Assembly (NCBI GenBank): GCA_021784615.1
Contig: JAJYHU010000359.1
Span: 1-13,114, forward strand
DNA: 13,114 bases
Reading direction: 5' to 3'
Origin: Acidobacteriota bacterium
GTDB taxonomy: Bacteria > Acidobacteriota > Terriglobia > UBA7540
The notes beneath the pieces were generated by a model, which had not been told where the DNA came from, did not search any database, and was given only the letters and a program-made list of their open reading frames with translations. The position numbers were made by a program, and so were the translations under genes. Shown in pieces: positions 1 to 6,947 of the stretch. Each line of letters starts with the position of its first letter. Positions within the stretch are counted from its first letter, which is position 1.

Positions 1-805
1 AGATCAGCCGCGGCTCGCGAGGAGGCTCTTTTTCAAAGACATCCAGCGCAGCAGCACCCACCTGCCCGCTTTCGAGCGCTGCCAGCAGGGCGTTTTCATC
101 GATCAGATCTCCGCGCGCGCAGTTGACAATCCGGATTCCAGGCTTTGCCAGTGCGAGCCGTTCAGCGTTGAGGAAATGTTGTGTTTCTGGGGTCGCCGCG
201 GCGTGCAGGCTGAGAAAGTCGCTCGATTGCAGCAATCCTTCCAGGTTGACCAGCTTCACGTCCTGGCCTTGCGCGAGCCTGGCAGAGACATAAGGATCGT
301 AAGCAATAACATCCATTTGAAAAGCCCGTGCAAGGCGAGCAACCTCGCTCCCGATCCTGCCCAGGCCAACCAGTCCCAGAGTTTTGCCGCGCAATTCAGT
401 GCCGGTTAATTTCTTTTTTTCCCACGAGCCCTTTTTCATTGAAGCGTCTGCCTGAGGAATGCGGCGTGCAATCGCCAGGACAAGGGCCATGGTGTGCTCG
501 GCGACGCTGGTGGCGTTGCCGCCCGGCGTGTTCATAACCACAATGCCGCGCTTCGTGGCCGCTTCCAGGTCAACATTGTCAACGCCCACCCCTGCACGGC
601 CGATGGCCCGCAGGTGATGAGCGTGCTCGAGCAGTTCCGCCGTCACCTTCGTGGCGCTGCGCACCACTAGCGCGTCGGCATCGGCGATCTCTTCCGCAAC
701 CGAAGATCCCTTCCGTTCGGGCAGAAAAACAACATCCCAGGATTTATCCTCCTGGAGCACTTGAACGGCATGCTTTGAAACATTGTCAGCAATTAAGACT
801 TTCAT
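1..805 (-). CDS. serA: D-3-phosphoglycerate dehydrogenase, 3' part beyond window
   Basis: Oxidises 3-phosphoglycerate to 3-phosphohydroxypyruvate with NAD, the first step of serine synthesis, in the cytoplasm. The frame is open from ATG at 805 to the window edge, giving 268 residues of an expected ~400-530, so the end of the catalytic domain and any ACT domain are not visible. It begins MKVLIADN, carries RAGVGVDN near residues 70-77 (typical of the family), the NAD-binding GLGRIG at 147-152, the catalytic Arg in NCARGD (R231) and the catalytic Glu in LDVFEKEP (E260); the catalytic His lies outside. No strong ribosome binding site precedes the ATG. It lies 120 bp downstream of a class V aminotransferase on the same strand, which supports a serine pathway role. 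A hydroxypyruvate or glyoxylate reductase is the main alternative, less likely given the N-terminal match to SerA. Confidence 0.93.
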   Translation of the reverse strand, partial: MKVLIADNVSKHAVQVLQEDKSWDVVFLPERKGSSVAEEIADADALVVRSATKVTAELLEHAHHLRAIGRAGVGVDNVDLEAATKRGIVVMNTPGGNATSVAEHTMALVLAIARRIPQADASMKKGSWEKKKLTGTELRGKTLGLVGLGRIGSEVARLARAFQMDVIAYDPYVSARLAQGQDVKLVNLEGLLQSSDFLSLHAAATPETQHFLNAERLALAKPGIRIVNCARGDLIDENALLAALESGQVGAAALDVFEKEPPREPRLI

Positions 806-925
806 GGGCGGTTATCCGAGGCCCAATTTTATGGGCGATGCAGACTCTGGAATTGCCTCCTTTCATAAAAACGATAGAAGAGATATTGAAGACTGATGAG
901 ACTGCCTTTGGGAAACGGAGCTTGG

Positions 926-2083
926 CTAACCCGCATGCTCCATATAAACCTTTTGCGCCGCGCGGACGCCGCTGCCCAGTTCGCACTTATGGCCAAGTTT
1001 AACCAGCGAGATCTCGACTCCGGCCAACCCTGCGAAAAGCTCTAACGCGTCATAGTAGCCAAGGTGGGCGAGGCGGAAAATTTTGCCTTTCATCGTTCCC
1101 TGGCCGTTGGCGATAATCGCCCCAAAACGCGAGCGCATCTCCTTAACAATGGCGCCTGAATCCATGCCTTCCGGAGACTTGATGGCCGTCACCGCATTGG
1201 CGGGAGAATCTGTTGCGAAGAGGCTAAGCCCCATCGCCTTCGCCGCCTCGCGCGTTGCTTTGGCCAGCATTGCCGCGTTCGCAATCAGGTTTTCGCGGCC
1301 AACTTCACGGATGTATTGCAGCGTCGCATGGAGACCCACCACGAGCGTCGTGGCCGGCGTATAGCTGGACTGGCCTTTGGCCAGGTTCTTGCGCTCTTTG
1401 GCAAAATCGAAATAGTAGCGGGGAGATTTGGATTTTCCGATCAGCTTCCACGCCTTCTCGCTGACGCTGGCAAACGCCAAGCCGGGCGGCACCATCAGAG
1501 CCTTTTGCGAGCCTCCAATCACCACGTCAAGCCCCCATTCATCGGGCCTTAGATCGGTTGTGCCAAGGCCGGTGATGCCGTCCACCACCAGGCAGGTCTC
1601 CGGCAGCGGCCGCACAAGGTCAGAGATGGCTTTGACGTCATGGCTCACGCCCGTGGAGGTTTCCGTCGCCTGGACATAAACCGCGCGGAAGGGGCCGTCG
1701 TTTCTGAGACATTTCCCAATCTCTTCCACACTGAGCGGCTGGCCGTAAGGCGCTTCCACCTTGACGGTTTCAAGGCCATAGGCAGACGCGAGTTCCACCC
1801 ACCGTTCGCCAAATTTCCCCGCCGTGCAAACCAGCACGCGCTCGCCGGGAGAAGTCAAGTTCGCGATGGAACCTTCCATGGCACCTGTCCCAGAGCTGGA
1901 AAACATCAGGACGTCATTCTTGGTATTGAAAAAGTACCGCAGGTTCTCGAGAGTTTCGTTCATCAACTGCTTAAAAGCTTCCGTGCGATGATGCAAAGTG
2001 GCTGTGAGCGTTCGAGCTTGGCCTTCCATCAGAAGAGGTGTCGGGCCCGGAGTGAAGAGTCTTTCTTTGATAATTTGAGGCAT
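926..2083 (-). CDS. Class V PLP-dependent aminotransferase (alanine-glyoxylate / serine-pyruvate type)
   Basis: A cytoplasmic fold-type I PLP enzyme of 385 residues, normal for the alanine-glyoxylate/serine-pyruvate aminotransferase family. Visible marks are the N-terminal FTPGPTPL (10-17), HHRT (31-34), the phosphate-binding SSGTGAME (63-70), TETSTG (140-145), D168 in VVDGITGLG and the PLP lysine K194 in GGSQKAL. I chose ATG 2083 because AAGGA lies 9 nt upstream; the same frame extends to a GTG at 2158, only about 15 nt from the predicted transcription start and adding 25 residues unlike the family. Because it is followed by serA, it may transaminate phosphohydroxypyruvate in place of SerC, or interconvert serine, glyoxylate, alanine and pyruvate. 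The substrate cannot be decided from sequence alone. Confidence 0.92.
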   Translation of the reverse strand: MPQIIKERLFTPGPTPLLMEGQARTLTATLHHRTEAFKQLMNETLENLRYFFNTKNDVLMFSSSGTGAMEGSIANLTSPGERVLVCTAGKFGERWVELASAYGLETVKVEAPYGQPLSVEEIGKCLRNDGPFRAVYVQATETSTGVSHDVKAISDLVRPLPETCLVVDGITGLGTTDLRPDEWGLDVVIGGSQKALMVPPGLAFASVSEKAWKLIGKSKSPRYYFDFAKERKNLAKGQSSYTPATTLVVGLHATLQYIREVGRENLIANAAMLAKATREAAKAMGLSLFATDSPANAVTAIKSPEGMDSGAIVKEMRSRFGAIIANGQGTMKGKIFRLAHLGYYDALELFAGLAGVEISLVKLGHKCELGSGVRAAQKVYMEHAG

Positions 2084-2092
2084 GCAATCAGT

Positions 2093-2097
2093 TCCTT
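2093..2097 (-). promoter_or_regulatory. Ribosome binding site of the class V aminotransferase
   Basis: AAGGA on the minus strand, 9 nt before ATG 2083. It decides this start over the in-frame GTG at 2158, which would be almost at the 5' end of the predicted transcript. Confidence 0.6.
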
Positions 2098-2179
2098 GGC
2101 TGATCAGAATGGGTGAAACGAATTGAGAGGATAGCAGCGAGACATACAGAACGTCCACGTAAGCTCAATAGAACTTCTT

Positions 2180-2208
2180 AGTTTAGGCGATCAGCCGCAC
2201 ATTGTCAA
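2180..2208 (-). promoter_or_regulatory. Sigma70-type promoter for the aminotransferase-serA unit
   Basis: On the minus strand a perfect -35 TTGACA (2208-2203) is followed by a 17-bp spacer and a -10 TAAACT (2185-2180), which matches TATAAT at four of six positions. Transcription would start near 2173 and give an untranslated leader of about 90 nt before ATG 2083. It lies between the aminotransferase and the end of the glycosyltransferase gene, pointing at the aminotransferase. I found no terminator in the leader or in the 120-bp gap before serA, so both genes are probably transcribed together. Confidence 0.7.
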
Positions 2209-2267
2209 TCGGAGCCTATAGCCCAGTGCCGAGCAAATGGCTGATGGCAAATCCAGAGGCCACCGGG

Positions 2268-3812
2268 TTACCGGGAGTAGATTTTGACCCACTGGCCGCG
2301 ATCGCGGAATGTGGCCAGCAATCTCAAATGGAATTTGCGCTCGACGGAGCCGGCCGTCATGGCCGGCACGTACTCCAGGGTGTTTTCAACCCACAAAAAA
2401 TGCCGCAGCCAGTTGTCGGGCGGATTCCATTGGCGCGAGTACAGGTAAAGAAGATCGAAGGAGCGCGGCGATACCGGATGGAAGTCTTGCGCGGTGAATC
2501 CTTCCAGCCTGACCACGCGCAACGGTTTTTTGACATAACCCAGCTCGGGCTGGGCCAGTTCGCCGGTGGCTGGCCAAGCCGTCATAATGCGGGGATTGTT
2601 TGGTTGCGCGGCAAGAAAGTCGGCGGCCTGCTGATGAAGATGAATGAAGTCCGCATAGGCAAGGTTGTCTTCGTAGGGGAAAGGATAAGGCGGGTTGATG
2701 AACCAGGAAGCGATAAAGCAAACTGCCGCAAGCGCCGCCAGGCCGCGCATCGCCGGGCGCGGCAGGCAATCCACAAAGAGCATGAGCGCCAGGTAGAAGC
2801 AGGGGAAAATCGGAAGCAGGTATCGCGACAGGACCGCGCCTCCGACCACGCTGAGCATGCCGATATAGGCGAGGGCCAGGCCCGCGGCAAGGAAGAAGAA
2901 ATCCTTCCGGAGTTGCACTTGCCCCGGCGGCAACAACGTGGAATGTTCGGAACTTATGCCGGCTTTTGCGGCCTTCCGATATCCCAGGACGGCCGCCGCC
3001 AGCAGCAGCCAGTTGAACCCGGCAATGAACACCTGGTAGAGGCGTCTAAGGAAAGTTACGGCAATCCTTCCGGGCGTGAGAGTGGAATAGAGATTGTACT
3101 TGAGATAGACGGGATTGCCCGTCCAGAATCCCGTTGCGTGATGGTAATAGAGCGCCCAGGCCGTGAGCGGCGCAAGCGGAAGGACCAGCCAGGCGGCTGC
3201 CGAGGGATTCAGTTCCTTGCGGATACGCCAGGCGAAAATCCAGGCTACGGGGAGAAAGACGATGGCGGTTTCCTTGGTCATCACGGCCAGGGACAGCAGC
3301 ACTGCGAACCAGACCAAGCGACGTCTGAGCAAGAGAAGAACGGCTGCTGTGGTGCTCAGGGCCGCGGCGAGATCCAAATGCGCAAGCGAACTCTGGGCGA
3401 AAAACAGCGGAGAGATCGCCAGTAGAGCGCAAGCCCACGCCGCCGTTTCGCGGCGCGCAACGATGCGGCCCAGCGCGTACAGGGCGGCGAGGGTTCCGGT
3501 TGCCAGAAGGATGATGGCCGTGCGCGTCGCGAGAGGAGAATTTCCCAGAAGCCGCCACGCCAATCCCAGGTAGATGGACATCAAGGGAGTATGTCCGGTA
3601 GGCAGCGTGTTTTGCGGGATCAGAAGGCCATGATGGTAGAAGTCGAGCGCCGCCGGAATATAGTAACCGGCTTCATCCCAAAAGTAGGGGAGGCGAAGAT
3701 AAGGATAGTGCAGCAGCAATAAAACACCCGCCGCGGCGGCGAAGGCTAAACCAAACGAGATGCGAGAGCGCATAAGAAGTCTGCTTGAACGAGTTGCCGG
3801 AATCTCCTCCAC
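2268..3812 (-). CDS. GT39-like membrane glycosyltransferase (GT-C fold)
   Basis: A polytopic inner-membrane protein of up to 514 residues that probably moves a sugar from a polyprenyl-phosphate donor to a lipid, glycan or protein on the periplasmic side. The first hydrophobic segment (about 17-36) is followed by the DE motif in YFWDEAGYY (D46, E47), the usual catalytic/metal loop of GT39/GT83-like enzymes. Further segments lie near 97-117, 124-140, 145-162, 166-195, 206-223, 258-277, 305-325, 330-348 and 355-371, with KE at 180-181, YLLPIFP at 331-337 and a soluble C-terminal part from about 375. The start is uncertain: GTG 3812 gives the longest frame but lies inside an inverted repeat and lacks an upstream Shine-Dalgarno, while ATG 3773 also lacks a good one. 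No clan partners adjoin it, so the acceptor is unknown. Confidence 0.87.
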   Translation of the reverse strand: MEEIPATRSSRLLMRSRISFGLAFAAAAGVLLLLHYPYLRLPYFWDEAGYYIPAALDFYHHGLLIPQNTLPTGHTPLMSIYLGLAWRLLGNSPLATRTAIILLATGTLAALYALGRIVARRETAAWACALLAISPLFFAQSSLAHLDLAAALSTTAAVLLLLRRRLVWFAVLLSLAVMTKETAIVFLPVAWIFAWRIRKELNPSAAAWLVLPLAPLTAWALYYHHATGFWTGNPVYLKYNLYSTLTPGRIAVTFLRRLYQVFIAGFNWLLLAAAVLGYRKAAKAGISSEHSTLLPPGQVQLRKDFFFLAAGLALAYIGMLSVVGGAVLSRYLLPIFPCFYLALMLFVDCLPRPAMRGLAALAAVCFIASWFINPPYPFPYEDNLAYADFIHLHQQAADFLAAQPNNPRIMTAWPATGELAQPELGYVKKPLRVVRLEGFTAQDFHPVSPRSFDLLYLYSRQWNPPDNWLRHFLWVENTLEYVPAMTAGSVERKFHLRLLATFRDRGQWVKIYSR

Positions 3813-3820
3813 AGGAGATT
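3801..3820. repeat. 8-bp perfect inverted repeat at the glycosyltransferase start
   Basis: The arms AATCTCCT and AGGAGATT (3801-3808 and 3813-3820) are perfect inverted copies around a 4-bp spacer. The spacer contains the GTG start candidate of the leftward glycosyltransferase gene, and each arm contains an AGGAG-like sequence on one strand. It could be a regulator site or an mRNA hairpin over the initiation region, but a repeat of this size can also occur by chance. Confidence 0.5.
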
Positions 3821-3905
3821 CATTGTTCAGGAATATGGCGCAAATTGGAAGTCCCTTGCAAGGGGCTGACGCGCTCTCTTTGGAAAAGCCGCCGGGGGCA
3901 AGGCA

Positions 3906-3934
3906 TTGTCTTTGCCGATTCCGAGGATTACGAT
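3906..3934 (+). promoter_or_regulatory. Weak candidate promoter for the secreted protein gene at 3978
   Basis: TTGTCT (3906-3911), a 17-bp spacer and TACGAT (3929-3934) match the sigma70 consensus at four of six positions in each box. The rest of the 165-bp divergent gap (3813-3977) shows no gene or RNA that I recognise. Confidence 0.25.
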
Positions 3935-3977
3935 GGTCGTAGTTTCAAGTCTGATTTGAGCGGGGTGAAAAACGAAC

Positions 3978-4763
3978 ATGCCAAAGCAACTACGGGTCAA
4001 GATGCTGCTCGGGGTTTTAGTTCTGGCGTGTGTTGGCGCTCCACGGGCAAATGCCGCTGACAAGCGCGACGAAAAAGCCCTCGAGATCGCCCATCGCATG
4101 ATGCGGGAGATGGGCGGAGAGCATGGATGGGATTCCGTCCACTTAATCCGTTTCGATTTCAAGGTTGTTTCCAACGGAAAGGTCATGCTGGACCGGCATC
4201 ACCTCTGGGACAAAGCTACGGGCCGGTACCGCCTGGAAACTAAAACCAAGGATGGCCGGGAAGAAGTGGTGCTGTTCAATTCCGGCACGAAAGAGGGCAA
4301 AGTTTATGTGGGCGGGAAGCAGGTGGAAGGCGCGGAAGCCTCGAAGGATCTGAAAAGCGCCTATGCCGCCTATATCAATGACATGTACTGGCTGGCGGAG
4401 CCTTGGAAGTGGCTCGATCCCGGCGTCAACCTGAAGTACGAGGGCACGCGCGAGCGGGGCGGTGAAACCTATGACGTTGTTCATCTCACTTTTGGCCATG
4501 TCGGGCTGACTCCGGGCGACCAATATTGGGCCTATGTCTCGCGGAAGTCTCACTTGATGACTCATTGGCAATACCTTTTGCAGAACGGGAAAAGAGGCTC
4601 CTGGGATTGGCAATACGGCGACTATGGAGGCATCAAGCTGGCTAGGAATCACATCAGCGCTGACAAAAAGACCGAAATTAATATGGGAGACGTCGAAGTG
4701 CTTTCGAGCGTCGATGACGCATACTTCACCGATCCCGGCCACATGCTTTCGGAGTTGAAATAA
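3978..4763 (+). CDS. Exported protein of unknown function, LolA/DUF6503-like
   Basis: A 261-residue protein with a clear Sec signal peptide: basic MPKQLRVK, a hydrophobic stretch (9-20) and a cleavage site after A26 (ANA/ADK). There is no lipobox, so the mature ~235-residue protein should be soluble in the periplasm or outside. The mature part has an N-terminal helix (KALEIAHRMMREMGG) and then alternating polar/hydrophobic strands rich in Tyr and Trp, with DMYWLAEPWKW near 135-145 and YWAYVSRKSHLMTHW near 183-197. This pattern resembles LolA-like half-barrels and proteins annotated DUF6503, but I offer that only tentatively; no catalytic motif is visible. The ATG is preceded by a weak GGGGTG. 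The next gene starts 122 bp downstream on the same strand and has no evident functional link. Confidence 0.85.
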   Translation: MPKQLRVKMLLGVLVLACVGAPRANAADKRDEKALEIAHRMMREMGGEHGWDSVHLIRFDFKVVSNGKVMLDRHHLWDKATGRYRLETKTKDGREEVVLFNSGTKEGKVYVGGKQVEGAEASKDLKSAYAAYINDMYWLAEPWKWLDPGVNLKYEGTRERGGETYDVVHLTFGHVGLTPGDQYWAYVSRKSHLMTHWQYLLQNGKRGSWDWQYGDYGGIKLARNHISADKKTEINMGDVEVLSSVDDAYFTDPGHMLSELK

Positions 4764-4815
4764 ACGGAGCGGGCATAAGTCCGCCAGGGTTGCTGCGCTG
4801 TCGATTTATCCCGCC

Positions 4816-4839
4816 GGGCGGGGCGGGGAAGCGGCGGGG
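4816..4839 (+). other. Canonical G-quadruplex motif in the aldo/keto reductase leader
   Basis: Four G-tracts of 3, 4, 4 and 4 bases are separated by loops of 1, 1 and 7 nt (GGG-C-GGGG-C-GGGG-AAGCGGC-GGGG). It is on the coding strand, so it would be present in the mRNA, 46 nt before the aldo/keto reductase start. A GC-only dyad (CCCGCC/GGCGGG, 4810-4822) overlaps its 5' end. There is no T-tract, so it is not an obvious terminator of the preceding gene. Confidence 0.5.
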
Positions 4840-4875
4840 CGGTTCGCAACTTCCAGGACTAGCCCAAAATGCTCA

Positions 4876-4881
4876 GAGGAG
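4876..4881 (+). promoter_or_regulatory. Ribosome binding site of the aldo/keto reductase
   Basis: GAGGAG lies 4 nt before ATG 4886 and only 1 nt before ATG 4883, favouring the second of the two adjacent in-frame ATGs. The frame is open further upstream to 4790, but that segment encodes GC-driven sequence unlike the family. Confidence 0.55.
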
Positions 4882-4885
4882 AATG

Positions 4886-5860
4886 ATGAAATATCGAAAG
4901 TTCGGACGAACCGGCTGGAGGATCAGCGAGATCGGGTACGGCATGTGGGGGATGGGGGCGTGGAAGGGTTCCGAAATTGACGAGGAAGCGCTTCGCTCAT
5001 TGCAGCGGGCGGTTGACTTGGGCTGCAATTTTTTTGACACTGCCTGGGACTACGGGAAAGGATACAGCGAAGGATTGCTGGGCAAGACCGTGCGGGCAAA
5101 TCCGGGAAAAAAGCTCTACACGGCCACCAAGGTTCCTCCCAAGAATTTCAAGTGGCCGGCCCGGCGGCATTTTACCCTGGACGATTGTTTCCCGCCCGAC
5201 CACATTGAGGAGTACACGCACAAGAGCCTCCAGGCCGCGGGTCTGGAAAGTTTTGATCTGATGCAGCTCCACACGTGGGAGGACGCGTGGCTTGAAGACG
5301 GCCGCTGGTACAAGAAGCTGGATGATTTGCGCCGCCAGGGCCTGATCCGCGCCATCGGAATCAGCATCAACCGCTGGGAGCCCTGGAACGGCGTGCGTGC
5401 TGTTCGGAGCGGCTTGGTGGACAGTGTCCAGGTGATTTACAACATCTTCGACCAAAATCCCGAAGACGAGCTTTTCCCGGCCTGCCGCGAGATGGACGTG
5501 GGCGTGATTGCGCGGGTTCCTTTTGACGAAGGCACTCTGACGGGCAAATTGACGCTAGACTCCCGCTGGCCGGAGACGGACTGGCGGCATTCGTATTTCG
5601 TTCCCGAAAACCTGAAGTCGAGCGTTGAGCACGCCGACGCGCTCAAGCCTTTGACACCCGAGGGGATGACCCTGCCGGAAATGGCCTTGCGATTTATCCT
5701 GGCGAATCATACGGTCAGCACCATCATTCCGGGGATGCGAAAGCTCCATAACGTGGAGGCCAACATGGCGGCGAGCGAGGCCGGGCCGCTTCCGGCGGAG
5801 CTTCAATCCGAGCTTCGGAAGCACCGCTGGGTGCGCGAAGTGACGGAGTGGTCGCAATGA
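4886..5860 (+). CDS. Aldo/keto reductase
   Basis: A cytoplasmic NADPH-dependent oxidoreductase of 324 residues, normal for the AKR superfamily, with a TIM-barrel fold. The N-terminus MKYRKFGRTGWRISEIGYG is typical. The catalytic tetrad can be assigned as D51 and Y56 (FFDTAWDYGKGYSE), K82 (YTATKVPP) and H129 (DLMQLHTWED). The C-terminal cofactor-binding region (VSTIIPGMRKLHNVEANMAA) is intact. Start chosen by the ribosome binding site at 4876-4881. The substrate cannot be told from sequence; relatives reduce sugar aldehydes and other carbonyls. Its stop codon lies in a 12-bp palindrome (5857-5868), and the next plus-strand gene begins 137 bp later with its own strong ribosome binding site. Confidence 0.93.
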   Translation: MKYRKFGRTGWRISEIGYGMWGMGAWKGSEIDEEALRSLQRAVDLGCNFFDTAWDYGKGYSEGLLGKTVRANPGKKLYTATKVPPKNFKWPARRHFTLDDCFPPDHIEEYTHKSLQAAGLESFDLMQLHTWEDAWLEDGRWYKKLDDLRRQGLIRAIGISINRWEPWNGVRAVRSGLVDSVQVIYNIFDQNPEDELFPACREMDVGVIARVPFDEGTLTGKLTLDSRWPETDWRHSYFVPENLKSSVEHADALKPLTPEGMTLPEMALRFILANHTVSTIIPGMRKLHNVEANMAASEAGPLPAELQSELRKHRWVREVTEWSQ

Positions 5861-5997
5861 CCGGTCATCACAATGCGAGGCCGGAATGCAAGTCGAATGG
5901 GTCCCGCTTGAACTCCCGCTGGATTGCACCGTGCGGGGCATCTCCGGGTGGAGTTTCAGCTTCAAAAGGGAGATAATGCAAGGTAAGGAGAGAACTT

Positions 5998-6846
5998 ATG
6001 AGCGCGTTTAGAACTCGGACCTGGTGGGTGGTGATTGTCGCGGGCTGCTTTCTCGCGGTTGGTTTGCGCGCCGACACCTTGACTCTGAAGGACGGGCGCA
6101 CCATTCAGGGGAAGTATCTGGGTGGCACGGATTCCCAAGTTACCTTCTATACCAACGGCAACCTCCAACACTTTCCCATTGCCAACATGGTTTCTATAAC
6201 CTTCGGCGATGAAACTTCTTCAAGCGCGGCGGCGTCCCCCAGCACAAGCCAGCCGGCGGCGCCGGTGGTCGCGGCAGCTCCGGAGTCTTCGAGCACTGCA
6301 TCAACTTCGCAGAGCGTCCTGGTCCCTGCCGGCACCCAGATTGTCGTGCGCATGATTACGGGCATCGATTCAGACCGGAACCAGGTCGGACAGTCTTTTG
6401 ATGCGAGCCTGGAGGAGCCTTTGACGGTTAACGGCGCCCTGGTCGCCCCGAAAGGTACGACGGTCTACGGCAGGCTGCTGGAGGTGCAATCAGCAGGGAA
6501 AATCAAGGGCCAGTCGGAGCTTCGATTGGGGCTCACGGGAATCGTTATCAATGGCGCAACCTACACGATTGCGACAGGCGAGTACACGGCTCAAGGCAGT
6601 TCTCGCGGGAAGCAAACCGCCGAACGGGCCGGAATTGGCGCTGCGGCTGGTGGGATTCTTGGAGCCATCCTCGGTGGAGGCAAAGGAGCCGCCATCGGAG
6701 CGGGCGTGGGCGCGGGCGCGGGCACTGCGGTGCAGGTCATGACGCACGGCCAGCAGGTGCACGTGCCAAGCGAAACAGTGCTCAACTTTACCTTGCAGCA
6801 GCCCGTGAATCTTCCTGTTTCAACCAGCACGTCGCCTGCTCCTTAA
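5998..6846 (+). CDS. Exported glycine-zipper protein, uncharacterised envelope family
   Basis: A 282-residue protein with a signal peptide (hydrophobic 9-22, likely cleavage after A25 in LRA/DT). The mature protein starts with a small beta-rich unit (TLTLKDGRTIQGKYLGG, about 26-70), then a Ser/Ala/Pro linker (72-104), then a larger beta domain starting SVLVPAGTQIVVRMI (106-205). A glycine zipper (GIGAAAGG... to GAGAGTA, about 212-243) follows, then VPSETVLNFTLQQPV. Glycine zippers of this SlyB-like kind often insert in or pack against outer-membrane structures. I associate this arrangement with hypothetical proteins of acidobacteria but know of no assigned function. AAGGAG lies 7 nt before the ATG, a strong start. 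It stands 101 bp from the convergent MOSC gene. A role in envelope stability is inference only. Confidence 0.88.
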   Translation: MSAFRTRTWWVVIVAGCFLAVGLRADTLTLKDGRTIQGKYLGGTDSQVTFYTNGNLQHFPIANMVSITFGDETSSSAAASPSTSQPAAPVVAAAPESSSTASTSQSVLVPAGTQIVVRMITGIDSDRNQVGQSFDASLEEPLTVNGALVAPKGTTVYGRLLEVQSAGKIKGQSELRLGLTGIVINGATYTIATGEYTAQGSSRGKQTAERAGIGAAAGGILGAILGGGKGAAIGAGVGAGAGTAVQVMTHGQQVHVPSETVLNFTLQQPVNLPVSTSTSPAP

Positions 6847-6907
6847 GGGTTGGAGGTGTTTTACCGGCTGCCGAGAATTGGTTGTGGGGGTCATGTTATG
6901 GATTCAC

Positions 6908-6923
6908 CCATGCGCCCGCATGG
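6908..6923. other. Short hairpin between convergent genes
   Basis: CCATGC and GCATGG form a 6-bp stem around GCCC in the 101-bp gap between the glycine-zipper gene and the MOSC gene. Placement fits a shared bidirectional terminator, but neither strand has a T-tract, so the assignment is weak. Confidence 0.2.
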
Positions 6924-6947
6924 CCGGCGCGAAACGCTTCACCATTG

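Noticed and set aside
821..836. GCCCA...TGGGC hairpin upstream of serA as a terminator or switch
   Set aside because: A 5-bp stem with a 6-nt loop and no T-tract is too weak to call.
786..986. Small minus-strand frame bridging the aminotransferase-serA gap, with AAAGGAGG inside
   Set aside because: It overlaps the ends of both neighbours out of frame, the product is not protein-like, and the internal AAAGGAGG is not followed by a start codon at a usual distance in a long frame.
1640..2116. A 158-codon plus-strand open frame
   Set aside because: It is antisense to the N-terminal half of the aminotransferase, including its phosphate-binding region; no family features.
2202..3425. A 407-codon plus-strand open frame
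   Set aside because: It lies antisense to the glycosyltransferase; the product is a charged Gln/Arg/Glu-rich string without family features, whereas the minus-strand product has clear membrane segments and GT39 motifs.
5857..5868. 12-bp perfect palindrome ATGACCGGTCAT over the aldo/keto reductase stop
   Set aside because: About three palindromes of this length are expected by chance in 13 kb, and it overlaps coding sequence; nothing else supports an operator.
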